Position numbers and translations under genes: made by a program | Shown here: positions 1 to 5,452 of the stretch, in pieces | Layout of the letters: every line of letters starts with the position of its first letter | How positions within the stretch are numbered: position 1 is the stretch's first letter | Notes under the pieces: model-generated | Told to the model about the DNA's origin: nothing | Databases searched by the model: none | The model's input: the letters and a program-made list of their open reading frames with translations, nothing else | Assembly (NCBI GenBank): GCA_040007195.1 | Contig: JBDTVQ010000444.1 | Location: 1-5,452 of the forward strand | Reading direction: 5' to 3' | Length of the DNA: 5,452 nt | Source of the DNA: JAFLBB01 sp040007195 | GTDB taxonomy: Bacteria > Acidobacteriota > Terriglobia > Bryobacterales > Bryobacteraceae

Positions 1-642
1 GAAGACGAAATATACCGCACGCGGATGCAGTTGCGTCCGTATGTGGCGGTCCGATTGTTCGAGCCGTTGGAATGGGAGGCGGGCGTGAGCGCGCACCGCC
101 TCGAAATGCAGTCCGCCACGGCTCGGCATGAGCTTTCCAGCGCCGCATACACATCTCTGCGCCTGGTGCGGCGTTGGAAAAGCTCGGAACACGAACAAAA
201 AGTCTCTGCCGACTATGACTTTCGTCTAGGCGCGCAGACGTTCGGCAGCGACTTCAGCTATCGCCGGCACTTGACCACAGCGGCCTACCGCTTCGAGGAC
301 GAACGAAACGTGCTGGTCGCCTCGGCCATGGCCGGTTGGATCAACGGACGCGCGCCACTGTTCGAGCGTTTCGTCTTAGGCAACAGCAAGACGCTGCGCG
401 GCTGGTCGAAATGGGATGTGGCGCCTTTGGGTGCGGACCAGGTGGCGCATGCTTCGATCGATTATTCATACCGTGAGTTCCGCGTGGTCTACGACGCCGG
501 GTCGTCGCGGGCATTCGGGGCGGAGCGGAAGCTGCGGCAATCAATCGCGTTCGGCTATGGCCGCGGCTTTGGATTTCTGATCGCGTTTCCGATCCGCGAG
601 GGCCGCATGGAGCCCATATTTATGTTGGGAATGAATTTCTAA
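1..642 (+). CDS. Omp85/BamA-type outer-membrane beta-barrel protein, C-terminal part (5' end outside window)
   Basis: The reading frame is open from base 1, so this is the last 213 codons of a longer gene; the ATG at 25 is an internal Met. The translation shows alternating hydrophobic/polar strands with many aromatic residues, as in an outer-membrane barrel. The diagnostic part is FERFVLGNSKTLRGW, with LRGW encoded at 394-405. It corresponds to the conserved (V/L)RG(F/Y/W) motif of barrel loop L6 in Omp85 proteins (BamA, TamA, surface antigen D15). The protein ends in a strand closing on a C-terminal Phe (GMNF), the usual beta-signal for BAM-dependent insertion. Family members insert or translocate proteins or lipids at the outer membrane, with N-terminal POTRA domains that would lie upstream here. 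Whether this is BamA, TamA or another paralogue cannot be decided from the barrel alone; a non-Omp85 porin is less likely. Its TAA overlaps the next start by one base (TAATG), suggesting shared translation. Confidence 0.8.
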   Translation, partial: EDEIYRTRMQLRPYVAVRLFEPLEWEAGVSAHRLEMQSATARHELSSAAYTSLRLVRRWKSSEHEQKVSADYDFRLGAQTFGSDFSYRRHLTTAAYRFEDERNVLVASAMAGWINGRAPLFERFVLGNSKTLRGWSKWDVAPLGADQVAHASIDYSYREFRVVYDAGSSRAFGAERKLRQSIAFGYGRGFGFLIAFPIREGRMEPIFMLGMNF

Positions 643-1241
643 TGGCCCGTTGGCCGATCGCGTGGGTGTGTGGGACTTGTCTCACGGCGGGCCTCTTGCT
701 GCCCGTCGAGCAACCGCCGCCCCTGCGCCCGCGCCTGCAAGTGGAGGAATTATTCGTGAGCGCCCCCGATCTGCACGTCATCGAGGGGCGCATCGCCGAG
801 AAATTAAAGAACGGGACGGCCGTGGCAATCGACTACCATCTGGCGCTCTTTGCCGGTAGCCGCACCGTCGCGCGGCGGCGGACGTTTGAACGCTTCTCCT
901 TTAGTTACGATCTTTGGGAGGAGAACTATACGGTCAGCACGTTGCGAAAGCCACGTTCGGCGGCATCGCGGATGACGGCGCGCGAGGCCGAGCGCTGGTG
1001 CCTCGATCACCTTCCCATGCTGTCAACCGGGCTCGGGCGCGACGAAGAATTCTGGCTTCGATTGGAGATCCGCGCGGCGCAGACGAAGAGCGACGCGGAC
1101 TGGCTTAGCGACGATGGGTTGAACCTGGGCCGGTTGATCGATGCGTTGGGCCGCGTTGACGAACGCAAGCCGGACCAGTGGGTGCGTGAGGCGGGGCCAT
1201 TCCGTCTGCGCGATTTTCCCGCATCGGGGCGGACTCCATGA
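642..1241 (+). CDS. Small exported protein, DUF4390-like, upstream of the NtrY-type kinase
   Basis: This encodes 199 residues. The N-terminus (about residues 4-22) is a hydrophobic segment after one Arg, fitting a signal peptide or membrane anchor. The Cys residues at 10 and 13 do not form a good lipobox. A Pro-rich stretch (PPPLRPR) follows, then a domain of about 110 residues starting near VEELFVSA. Its order (an amphipathic helix ending KLKNGTAV, a beta-rich IDYHLALF segment, then a basic stretch leading to FSYDLWEENYTV) resembles DUF4390 by my reading. In beta-proteobacteria, DUF4390 genes sit directly upstream of ntrY-ntrX, as here, which supports the assignment; the function of the family is not known to me. 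The start is set by the TAATG overlap with the preceding gene, and its TGA overlaps the kinase ATG (ATGA). I infer an extracytoplasmic accessory to the kinase; this is untested. The reading frame is solid, the family call moderate. Confidence 0.72.
   Translation: MARWPIAWVCGTCLTAGLLLPVEQPPPLRPRLQVEELFVSAPDLHVIEGRIAEKLKNGTAVAIDYHLALFAGSRTVARRRTFERFSFSYDLWEENYTVSTLRKPRSAASRMTAREAERWCLDHLPMLSTGLGRDEEFWLRLEIRAAQTKSDADWLSDDGLNLGRLIDALGRVDERKPDQWVREAGPFRLRDFPASGRTP
1226..1233 (+). promoter_or_regulatory. Weak Shine-Dalgarno-like stretch before the kinase start
   Basis: GGGGCGGA ends four bases before the ATG at 1238. It is a mediocre ribosome binding site inside the end of the preceding gene. Together with the ATGA overlap at 1238-1241 it suggests translational coupling, with ribosomes finishing the upstream gene re-initiating on the kinase. 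Confidence 0.4.
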
Positions 1242-2617
1242 AGACTCTGCGAGGCAAGCTGCTGACGGTGTGGCTGATGGTCACCCTGGTTCCGCTGGGC
1301 TTGACGCTATGGCTGGGCCACCGGTTAATCGACCATAGTTTGTCCCTGGCGCCGATTGCAGAACTGGATAGGGTTTCCGCGCACATGCAGGCGGCGGCGC
1401 GGGAACATTATCGTGCGCAGTCGCTGGCACTACAGAGCGCGGCTGCCGAAGGTAGAGTGCGGCCAGAGTTGTACAGGTTGGATGCGCGCTCGAGGTGGCC
1501 GGAGGACATCGCCGAGTTTTGGGCTTCGGGCGAGGCGCATCAAGTTCGGCTCGCGCGGGATAAGAGCGACAAACTTGAGTTGGTAAAGCGGACGGCGGGC
1601 GGAGTGGAGGTTTACCGGCGCGAGTTGGGGATGAGCTTCACGGCGATTGAGCGGGACTATGCGGCTGCGCGGAAACGTGTGGAGCAGGCCCATTCGGGAG
1701 ACGTGCGGCGGGGTAGCACGATGTTATTTCTGCTGCTCGCATCCCTGCCATGGCTCGCTTCGTTAGGCGTACTGATCTGGGCCGTGCGGCGGATGAGCAG
1801 GCCGATTCAATACTTGACCGAGGGTCTTCGAAAGGTGGGCGCGGGAGAACAGAACGTTCGGCTGCAGCCGGCGGGACCGGAGGAGGTTTCGCGTGCCATG
1901 GAAGCCTTCAACGGAATGGCGGCAGAATTGGAATCGAGCCGCGAAAGGCTGCTCTATTTGACGCGCATTGAAAGCTGGCAGGCGCTCGCGCGGAAGATGG
2001 CGCATGAAGTGAAGAACTCGCTCACGCCGATCCGTCTGACGGTGGAAGAATTGGCGGCTCGCAATGGATCGGCCGACGCGCATTTTCATCGGCAGGTGAG
2101 CGAGATCATTGTCGAAGAGGTGGGCAGCCTCGAACGGCGTGTGCGCGCGTTTTCAGAGCTGGCCGCCGAGCCTCCGGTGGAGATGCAGGAGGTAGCGTTA
2201 GGACGGATGATCGCCGAACGGATCACACTTCTGCAGCCGGCATACAGTGCGGTCCGTTGGCGCGAAGAATTGCCCGGTGAGTTAGGGTGCGTGCGGGCGG
2301 ACGAAGATTTGCTGCGGGCCATCTTCACCAATCTGTTGGAAAACGCCGCGGAGGCGTGTGCGCAAGGAGGCGAAGTGGCCGTGCGGGGCCGCCGCGAAGG
2401 GAAACTCGTGTACGTCAGCGTGAACGACTCCGGGCCGGGGATTCAGGACGCGGCGCGCGCTGCATTATTTGAGCCGTCCATTTCGTTCAAGCCGGGAGGC
2501 ATGGGTATCGGACTGTCCATTGCGCGCAAGAGCGCGCTTTTGTGCGGCGGCGATATTACATTGAGCGCGGGCTCGCTGCCGGGCGCGTGTTTTGAAGTTC
2601 AGTTGGAGGGCGCCTAG
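1238..2617 (+). CDS. ntrY: NtrY-type membrane sensor histidine kinase (short, no PAS domain)
   Basis: This is a 459-residue kinase. Membrane segments lie at about residues 8-30 and 161-183, framing an extracytoplasmic region of about 130 residues. A HAMP linker follows at about 183-236 (RRMSRPIQYLTEGL onward). The HisKA H-box is MAHEVKNSLTPIRL, with His256 as phospho-acceptor and Glu257/Asn260 matching the HExxN phosphatase motif. HATPase_c boxes are N (Asn365 and Asn369 in NLLENAAEA), G1 (Asp397, DSGPGI), F (LFEPSISFK) and G2 (GGMGIGLSI, 420-428). All catalytic residues are present. The NtrY signature KNPLTP reads KNSLTP here (Pro to Ser). Proteobacterial NtrY proteins are usually over 700 residues with a PAS domain between HAMP and HisKA; this one has none, so it is NtrY-like by core and context. 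It should autophosphorylate in response to an envelope or membrane signal and pass the phosphate to the regulator 16 bases downstream. The ATG overlaps the preceding stop (ATGA). Confidence 0.88.
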   Translation: MKTLRGKLLTVWLMVTLVPLGLTLWLGHRLIDHSLSLAPIAELDRVSAHMQAAAREHYRAQSLALQSAAAEGRVRPELYRLDARSRWPEDIAEFWASGEAHQVRLARDKSDKLELVKRTAGGVEVYRRELGMSFTAIERDYAAARKRVEQAHSGDVRRGSTMLFLLLASLPWLASLGVLIWAVRRMSRPIQYLTEGLRKVGAGEQNVRLQPAGPEEVSRAMEAFNGMAAELESSRERLLYLTRIESWQALARKMAHEVKNSLTPIRLTVEELAARNGSADAHFHRQVSEIIVEEVGSLERRVRAFSELAAEPPVEMQEVALGRMIAERITLLQPAYSAVRWREELPGELGCVRADEDLLRAIFTNLLENAAEACAQGGEVAVRGRREGKLVYVSVNDSGPGIQDAARAALFEPSISFKPGGMGIGLSIARKSALLCGGDITLSAGSLPGACFEVQLEGA

Positions 2618-2621
2618 GGGC

Positions 2622-2630
2622 GGAAAGGAA
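2622..2630 (+). promoter_or_regulatory. Ribosome binding site that fixes the response-regulator start
   Basis: The purine-rich GGAAAGGAA ends three bases before the ATG at 2634. It supports that start over the in-frame TTG at 2592, which would overlap the kinase by 26 bases and prepend 14 residues unlike any receiver-domain N-terminus. Confidence 0.6.
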
Positions 2631-2633
2631 TGG

Positions 2634-3998
2634 ATGGCGAGGATTCTCGTAGTCGACGATGAGGAGAATATCGGCCGCTCGTTGCGGCTCATCCTGGAGC
2701 GTGAAGGTCATGAAGTGGCACACGCGCGCAGCGCGGCCGAATCGCGGGCCGATCGCGACGAACCGGACCTGGTGTTGCTCGATGTGCGTCTACCCGACGG
2801 CAATGGCGTGGAGCTGCTGCGCGAGCGCAAACAGCGTTGGCCGGCGACGCCGGTGCTGATCATTTCCGGTCAGGCGACAATCGCGGATGCGGTCGAAGCG
2901 ACGCGCGCCGGGGCCTTCGACTTCATCGAAAAGCCATTGAGCCGTGATCGAATCTTGGTTGCCGTACGCAACGCGCTGGAACAGCGGCAACTGCGGACGG
3001 AGAACGAACGCCTGCGCACGCGGCTGGAAGAAACCGCGACGCCGGCAAAGATGATCGGCGAGCACGCAGCGTTTTTGGCGGTGGTCGATCAGGCGACCAT
3101 GGCGGCACGCAGCGACGCGCGCGTGTTGATCACCGGCGAATCCGGCACCGGCAAGGAACTGCTGGCGGCGCACATTCACGCCATGAGCCCTTTCGCCGAC
3201 GGACCGTTCGTGAAGGTGAACTGCGCGGCGATACCGGCCGAGCTAGTCGAAAGCGAACTGTTTGGCCACGAGCGGGGAGCGTTCACGGGCGCCGCTTCGG
3301 CACGAAAAGGCAAGTTCGAGTTGGCGCACGACGGATCGATTTTCCTGGACGAAGTGGGCGACCTGCCGCTGGCGGCGCAGGCGAAGCTGTTGCGTGTCCT
3401 GCAGGAAGGCGAAATGCAGCGCGTCGGCGGTGAACGCACTTTGCGTGTAAAGGTACGCGTGATTGCGGCGACGAACCGCGACCTGGCGGCGATGGCACGG
3501 CGCGGCGAATTCCGCGAGGACCTTTACTACCGCTTATGCGTAGTGCCGCTTCGCATGCCGGCTTTGCGCGAGCGGTCGACAGATATCCCGTCGCTGGCCG
3601 GGTACTTCCTGGAAGAGTTCTGCACGCGCAACAATTTCCGGCAGAAGAGTTTCGGTCCGGAAACTCTCGAATTGCTATCGCGCCACATCTGGCAGGGCAA
3701 TGCGCGGGAGCTGCGAAACGCCGTGGAGCGAATGGCGATTCTGACACAGGACTCCGTAATCGGGCAGGAGTCGGTGCCGCTGGAGTTGCGCGAAACGGCG
3801 ATGCCCGCGGCACGAAATCCCTTGCACCAGGTGCGCGAAGATGCCGAGCGCGAGCAAATACGGCGGGCCCTGTGGGCAACCGGCGGCAACGTGAGCGCGT
3901 CGGCACGCATGCTGGGCCTGGAACGAACGAACCTTCATAAACGCATTAAGGCGCTGGGACTGGCCCGAGACAAACAGGAGGCGACTGCCACAAACTAG
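2634..3998 (+). CDS. ntrX: Sigma-54-dependent response regulator, NtrX/NtrC type
   Basis: This encodes 454 residues from the ATG at 2634, so that MARILVVDDEE begins the receiver domain directly. Receiver (1-120): acidic pocket Asp8/Asp9, phospho-acceptor Asp50 (LVLLDVRLP), Ser78 and switch Lys100 (EKPL). A short helical linker (about 113-135) follows. AAA+ sigma-54 activator domain (about 138-370): Walker A GESGTGKE at 168-175, the sigma-54-contacting GAFTGA loop at 215-220, Walker B ending Asp239-Glu240 (IFLDE), sensor I ATNRD, arginine-finger region FREDLYYRL, and sensor II GNARELRN. The C-terminal Fis-type helix-turn-helix (about 405-443) ends in RTNLHKRIKALGL, close to the NtrX/NtrC pattern. 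Length and architecture are standard and nothing is missing. When phosphorylated by the upstream kinase it should form an ATP-driven ring that opens sigma-54 RNA polymerase complexes. NtrX is preferred over NtrC because of the NtrY-type partner and the DUF4390-like neighbour; a generic NtrC-family name would also fit. Confidence 0.92.
   Translation: MARILVVDDEENIGRSLRLILEREGHEVAHARSAAESRADRDEPDLVLLDVRLPDGNGVELLRERKQRWPATPVLIISGQATIADAVEATRAGAFDFIEKPLSRDRILVAVRNALEQRQLRTENERLRTRLEETATPAKMIGEHAAFLAVVDQATMAARSDARVLITGESGTGKELLAAHIHAMSPFADGPFVKVNCAAIPAELVESELFGHERGAFTGAASARKGKFELAHDGSIFLDEVGDLPLAAQAKLLRVLQEGEMQRVGGERTLRVKVRVIAATNRDLAAMARRGEFREDLYYRLCVVPLRMPALRERSTDIPSLAGYFLEEFCTRNNFRQKSFGPETLELLSRHIWQGNARELRNAVERMAILTQDSVIGQESVPLELRETAMPAARNPLHQVREDAEREQIRRALWATGGNVSASARMLGLERTNLHKRIKALGLARDKQEATATN
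3976..3981 (+). promoter_or_regulatory. Strong AGGAGG at unusually long distance from the transhydrogenase start
   Basis: A perfect AGGAGG sits in the last codons of the regulator gene. It is 18 bases from the GTG at 4000 and 21 from the ATG at 4003, much more than the usual 5-9. No better-placed ATG, GTG or TTG exists in the transhydrogenase frame; only a CTG at 3985 is nearer. It may act by re-initiation after the regulator stop at 3998, or be fortuitous. Confidence 0.35.
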
Positions 3999-4002
3999 TG
4001 TG

Positions 4003-5418
4003 ATGCCCACTTTCGACTACGACCTGCTGGTGATCGGTTCCGGTCCGGCAGGCCAACGTGCCGCGATTCAGGCGGCCAAACTCGACAAGCACGTCGCCAT
4101 CATTGAGAAGAAAGCCGTGGTAGGGGGCACCTCGGTTAACCTCGGCACGATTCCCTCGAAGACTCTTCGCGAAGCTGTTCTCTACCTGTCCGGTTATCGG
4201 GAGCGCGGCGTGTACGGGGCATCGTACACGGTGAAGCAGAACATCACGATGGCCGACCTGCTGTTGCGCATCGACCACGTGACGCGGCATGAGATCGACG
4301 TTACGCGGCATCAACTCCTGCGCAACAAGGTGGAAGTGATTACCGGCACCGCGCAGTTTGCCGGGCCCAATATGCTGCGCATTGACACCGTCGACGGCCA
4401 CAGCCACCTCGAGTTGAGCGCCGAAAAAATTGTCATCGGCATCGGGACCGAGTCTACAAAAGATCCGCACATCCCCTTTAACGGCCAGACGATTTTTACG
4501 AGCGACGACATCTTCTCGCTCGAACGCCTGCCGCGTACGCTGGCCGTGGCGGGCGCCGGCGTCATCGGCTGCGAGTATGCCTCGATGTTCGCGACGCTGG
4601 GGGTGCGCGTCACCATCATTGACAAGCGCAATGAGCTGCTCGGCTTCATCGACGATGAATTGAGCGACCACCTCAGCTATAACCTGCGGGAGAACCGTGT
4701 AACGCTGCGCCTCGGCGAAGAGGTCGGCGCGATGGAGGAGATTTCCGACGAGCACGGGCGCAAGGTCAAGATCTATCTGAACAGCGGCAAGACGGTGATT
4801 TGCGAGCATGTGCTGTATGCCATCGGGCGTACTGGCGCGACGGCGAAGATGAACCTGGCGGCGGCGAACCTCGTGGCCGACGATCGCGGCCGCCTCAAGG
4901 TGAATGATTTCTACCAGACCTCGGCGCCGCACATTTATGCGGTGGGCGACATCATCGGGTTTCCATCGCTGGCATCCACGTCCATGGAGCAGGGCCGTCT
5001 CGCCGCTTGCCACGCGTTCGGTGTGGAGGCGCGCAGTAAACCGGAGTTGTTCCCCTACGGCATCTACACGATTCCGGAAATCTCCATGGTGGGCAAAAGC
5101 GAAGAGGAGCTCACAGCCGAAGGTGTGCCGTATGAAATCGGCAAAGCGCAGTACAAGGAGATCGCGCGCGGGCAGATCATCGGCGACGAAAACGGGTTAC
5201 TCAAGCTGATCTTTCACTACGAAACGCGCGAACTGCTGGGCGTGCACATCATCGGCGAGGGCGCGAGCGAGTTGATTCACATCGGGCAGGCCGTGATGAG
5301 CTTCCACGGCACCATCGACTACTTCATCCGGACCGTATTCAACTATCCGACGCTCGCCGAATGTTATAAAGTAGCGGCGTTCGACGGCATCAACCGCCTC
5401 GGCATCACACTCACATGA
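4003..5418 (+). CDS. sthA: Soluble (Si-specific) NAD(P)+ transhydrogenase, pyridine nucleotide-disulfide oxidoreductase fold
   Basis: This is a 471-residue cytosolic flavoprotein expected to catalyse NADPH + NAD+ to NADP+ + NADH. The FAD-binding Rossmann motif is IGSGPAG (11-17), the NAD(P)-binding motif GAGVIGCEYAS (184-194), and the second FAD motif IYAVGDIIGFPSLAS (311-325, Asp316). The C-terminal dimerisation domain spans about 350-465. Stretches GTIPSK, GVIGCEYAS, GFPSLAS, GIYTIPEIS and FNYPTLAE closely match E. coli SthA as I recall it, and length is near its 466 residues. Lipoamide dehydrogenase and glutathione reductase use a CxxxxC disulfide; here those positions are Ser44 and Thr49, and the catalytic His of HPTxxE is Tyr449, so a dithiol oxidoreductase is excluded. 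E. coli SthA keeps the first Cys, so its loss is notable. The ATG at 4003 gives an N-terminus (MPTFDYD) like the family; a GTG at 4000 adds one residue. It starts 4 bases after the regulator stop, so it is probably co-transcribed. Confidence 0.88.
   Translation: MPTFDYDLLVIGSGPAGQRAAIQAAKLDKHVAIIEKKAVVGGTSVNLGTIPSKTLREAVLYLSGYRERGVYGASYTVKQNITMADLLLRIDHVTRHEIDVTRHQLLRNKVEVITGTAQFAGPNMLRIDTVDGHSHLELSAEKIVIGIGTESTKDPHIPFNGQTIFTSDDIFSLERLPRTLAVAGAGVIGCEYASMFATLGVRVTIIDKRNELLGFIDDELSDHLSYNLRENRVTLRLGEEVGAMEEISDEHGRKVKIYLNSGKTVICEHVLYAIGRTGATAKMNLAAANLVADDRGRLKVNDFYQTSAPHIYAVGDIIGFPSLASTSMEQGRLAACHAFGVEARSKPELFPYGIYTIPEISMVGKSEEELTAEGVPYEIGKAQYKEIARGQIIGDENGLLKLIFHYETRELLGVHIIGEGASELIHIGQAVMSFHGTIDYFIRTVFNYPTLAECYKVAAFDGINRLGITLT
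4209..4230 (+). repeat. Perfect 8-bp inverted repeat with 6-base loop inside the transhydrogenase gene
   Basis: The arms CGTGTACG (4209-4216) and CGTACACG (4223-4230) are exact reverse complements around the loop GGGCAT. In the mRNA this could form a hairpin about 210 bases into the gene. It encodes part of RGVYGASYTV, so it may simply reflect codon choice for a near-repeated Val-Tyr-Gly / Ser-Tyr-Thr stretch. No T-tract follows, so it is not a terminator. Confidence 0.5.
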
Positions 5419-5452
5419 ACCGCCGCTCCTTACTCTTCTTCGGCGCCTCGGC
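5415..5452 (+). CDS. Start of an exported protein, possibly Tat-dependent (3' end outside window)
   Basis: The ATG at 5415 overlaps the transhydrogenase TGA in an ATGA junction, the same arrangement as at 1238. The 12 complete codons read MNRRSLLFFGAS, followed by a GC dinucleotide (Ala). A twin-arginine pair followed by Leu-Leu and then a hydrophobic run resembles a Tat signal peptide (RRxFL/RRxLL pattern); a Sec signal is also possible. No Shine-Dalgarno is visible upstream, so coupled translation is likely. The product cannot be named from this fragment. It is listed because overlap, frame and signal-like N-terminus agree. Confidence 0.55.
   Translation, partial: MNRRSLLFFGAS

Noticed and set aside
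961..1010. Short GAGGC/GCCTC inverted repeat in the DUF4390-like gene
   Set aside because: Five-base arms with an 11-base loop are expected by chance in GC-rich DNA.
2522..2541. Terminator-like GCGCGC-AAGA-GCGCGC hairpin followed by TTTT inside the kinase gene
   Set aside because: The stem is only 6 bp, the T-run is 4 bases, and it lies in the conserved G2 region coding for IARKSALL. It is most likely a coincidence of GC-rich codons; partial attenuation before ntrX cannot be excluded but has no further support.
2592..2633. Upstream TTG start for the response regulator
   Set aside because: It would overlap the kinase by 26 bases and add 14 residues before the receiver domain; the ATG at 2634 has a ribosome binding site and gives a canonical receiver start.
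3809..3826. Sigma-54 promoter-like GGCACG ... TTGCA before the regulator's HTH segment
   Set aside because: There are 13 bases between the GG and GC elements instead of the required 10, and it lies inside a coding region.
3283..3906. Minus-strand open frame of 207 codons opposite the AAA+ domain
   Set aside because: The composition is Arg/Pro/Ala-rich low complexity, typical of a shadow frame; the + strand carries the intact sigma-54 activator motifs.
3946..5013. Long minus-strand open frame (355 codons) antisense to the end of the regulator and most of sthA
   Set aside because: It lies opposite a gene with clear family motifs, shows no recognisable domain, and reads like the mirror of GC-rich codon bias (many His, Arg, Val). 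It has no supporting start context.
4003..5418. Dihydrolipoamide dehydrogenase or mercuric reductase annotation
   Set aside because: The redox-active cysteine pair and the catalytic His are absent, and there is no N-terminal heavy-metal domain; the motifs follow SthA.

Overview
The window is a GC-rich (about 60% by eye), gene-dense bacterial segment with every gene on the + strand and essentially no intergenic space. From left to right it holds: the C-terminal end of an Omp85/BamA-type outer-membrane beta-barrel protein (cut by the left edge), a small exported protein resembling the DUF4390 family, a membrane histidine kinase of the NtrY type, a sigma-54-dependent response regulator of the NtrX/NtrC type, a flavoprotein of the soluble (Si-specific) NAD(P)+ transhydrogenase family (SthA), and the first 12 codons of a further exported protein (cut by the right edge).

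An outer-membrane Omp85 protein indicates a diderm (Gram-negative) bacterium. GC-rich coding sequence, a compact PAS-less NtrY-like kinase and an SthA that differs from the proteobacterial form would suit Acidobacteriota or a related environmental phylum. That placement is inference; no marker gene in the window fixes it.

The junctions are very tight: TAATG (1-base overlap), ATGA (4-base overlap), 16 bases, 4 bases, and ATGA (4-base overlap). No convincing promoter or terminator lies between the genes, so the whole stretch probably forms one transcript with coupled translation. The DUF4390-like / ntrY / ntrX order is known from beta-proteobacteria. Here it is embedded between an outer-membrane assembly protein and a redox-balancing enzyme.

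Functionally, the kinase has two membrane segments, a roughly 130-residue extracytoplasmic region, HAMP and a catalytic core. It should sense an envelope-side signal and phosphorylate Asp50 of the regulator, which has an intact GAFTGA loop and should activate sigma-54 promoters located outside this window. The transhydrogenase would move reducing equivalents between NADPH and NADH. A link between envelope or nitrogen signalling and redox balance is suggested only by co-location. I found no mobile elements, CRISPR arrays, tRNAs or rRNAs, and no stretch over 300 bases without a gene. This looks like an ordinary chromosomal operon with a few unusual details, not a defence or mobile system.
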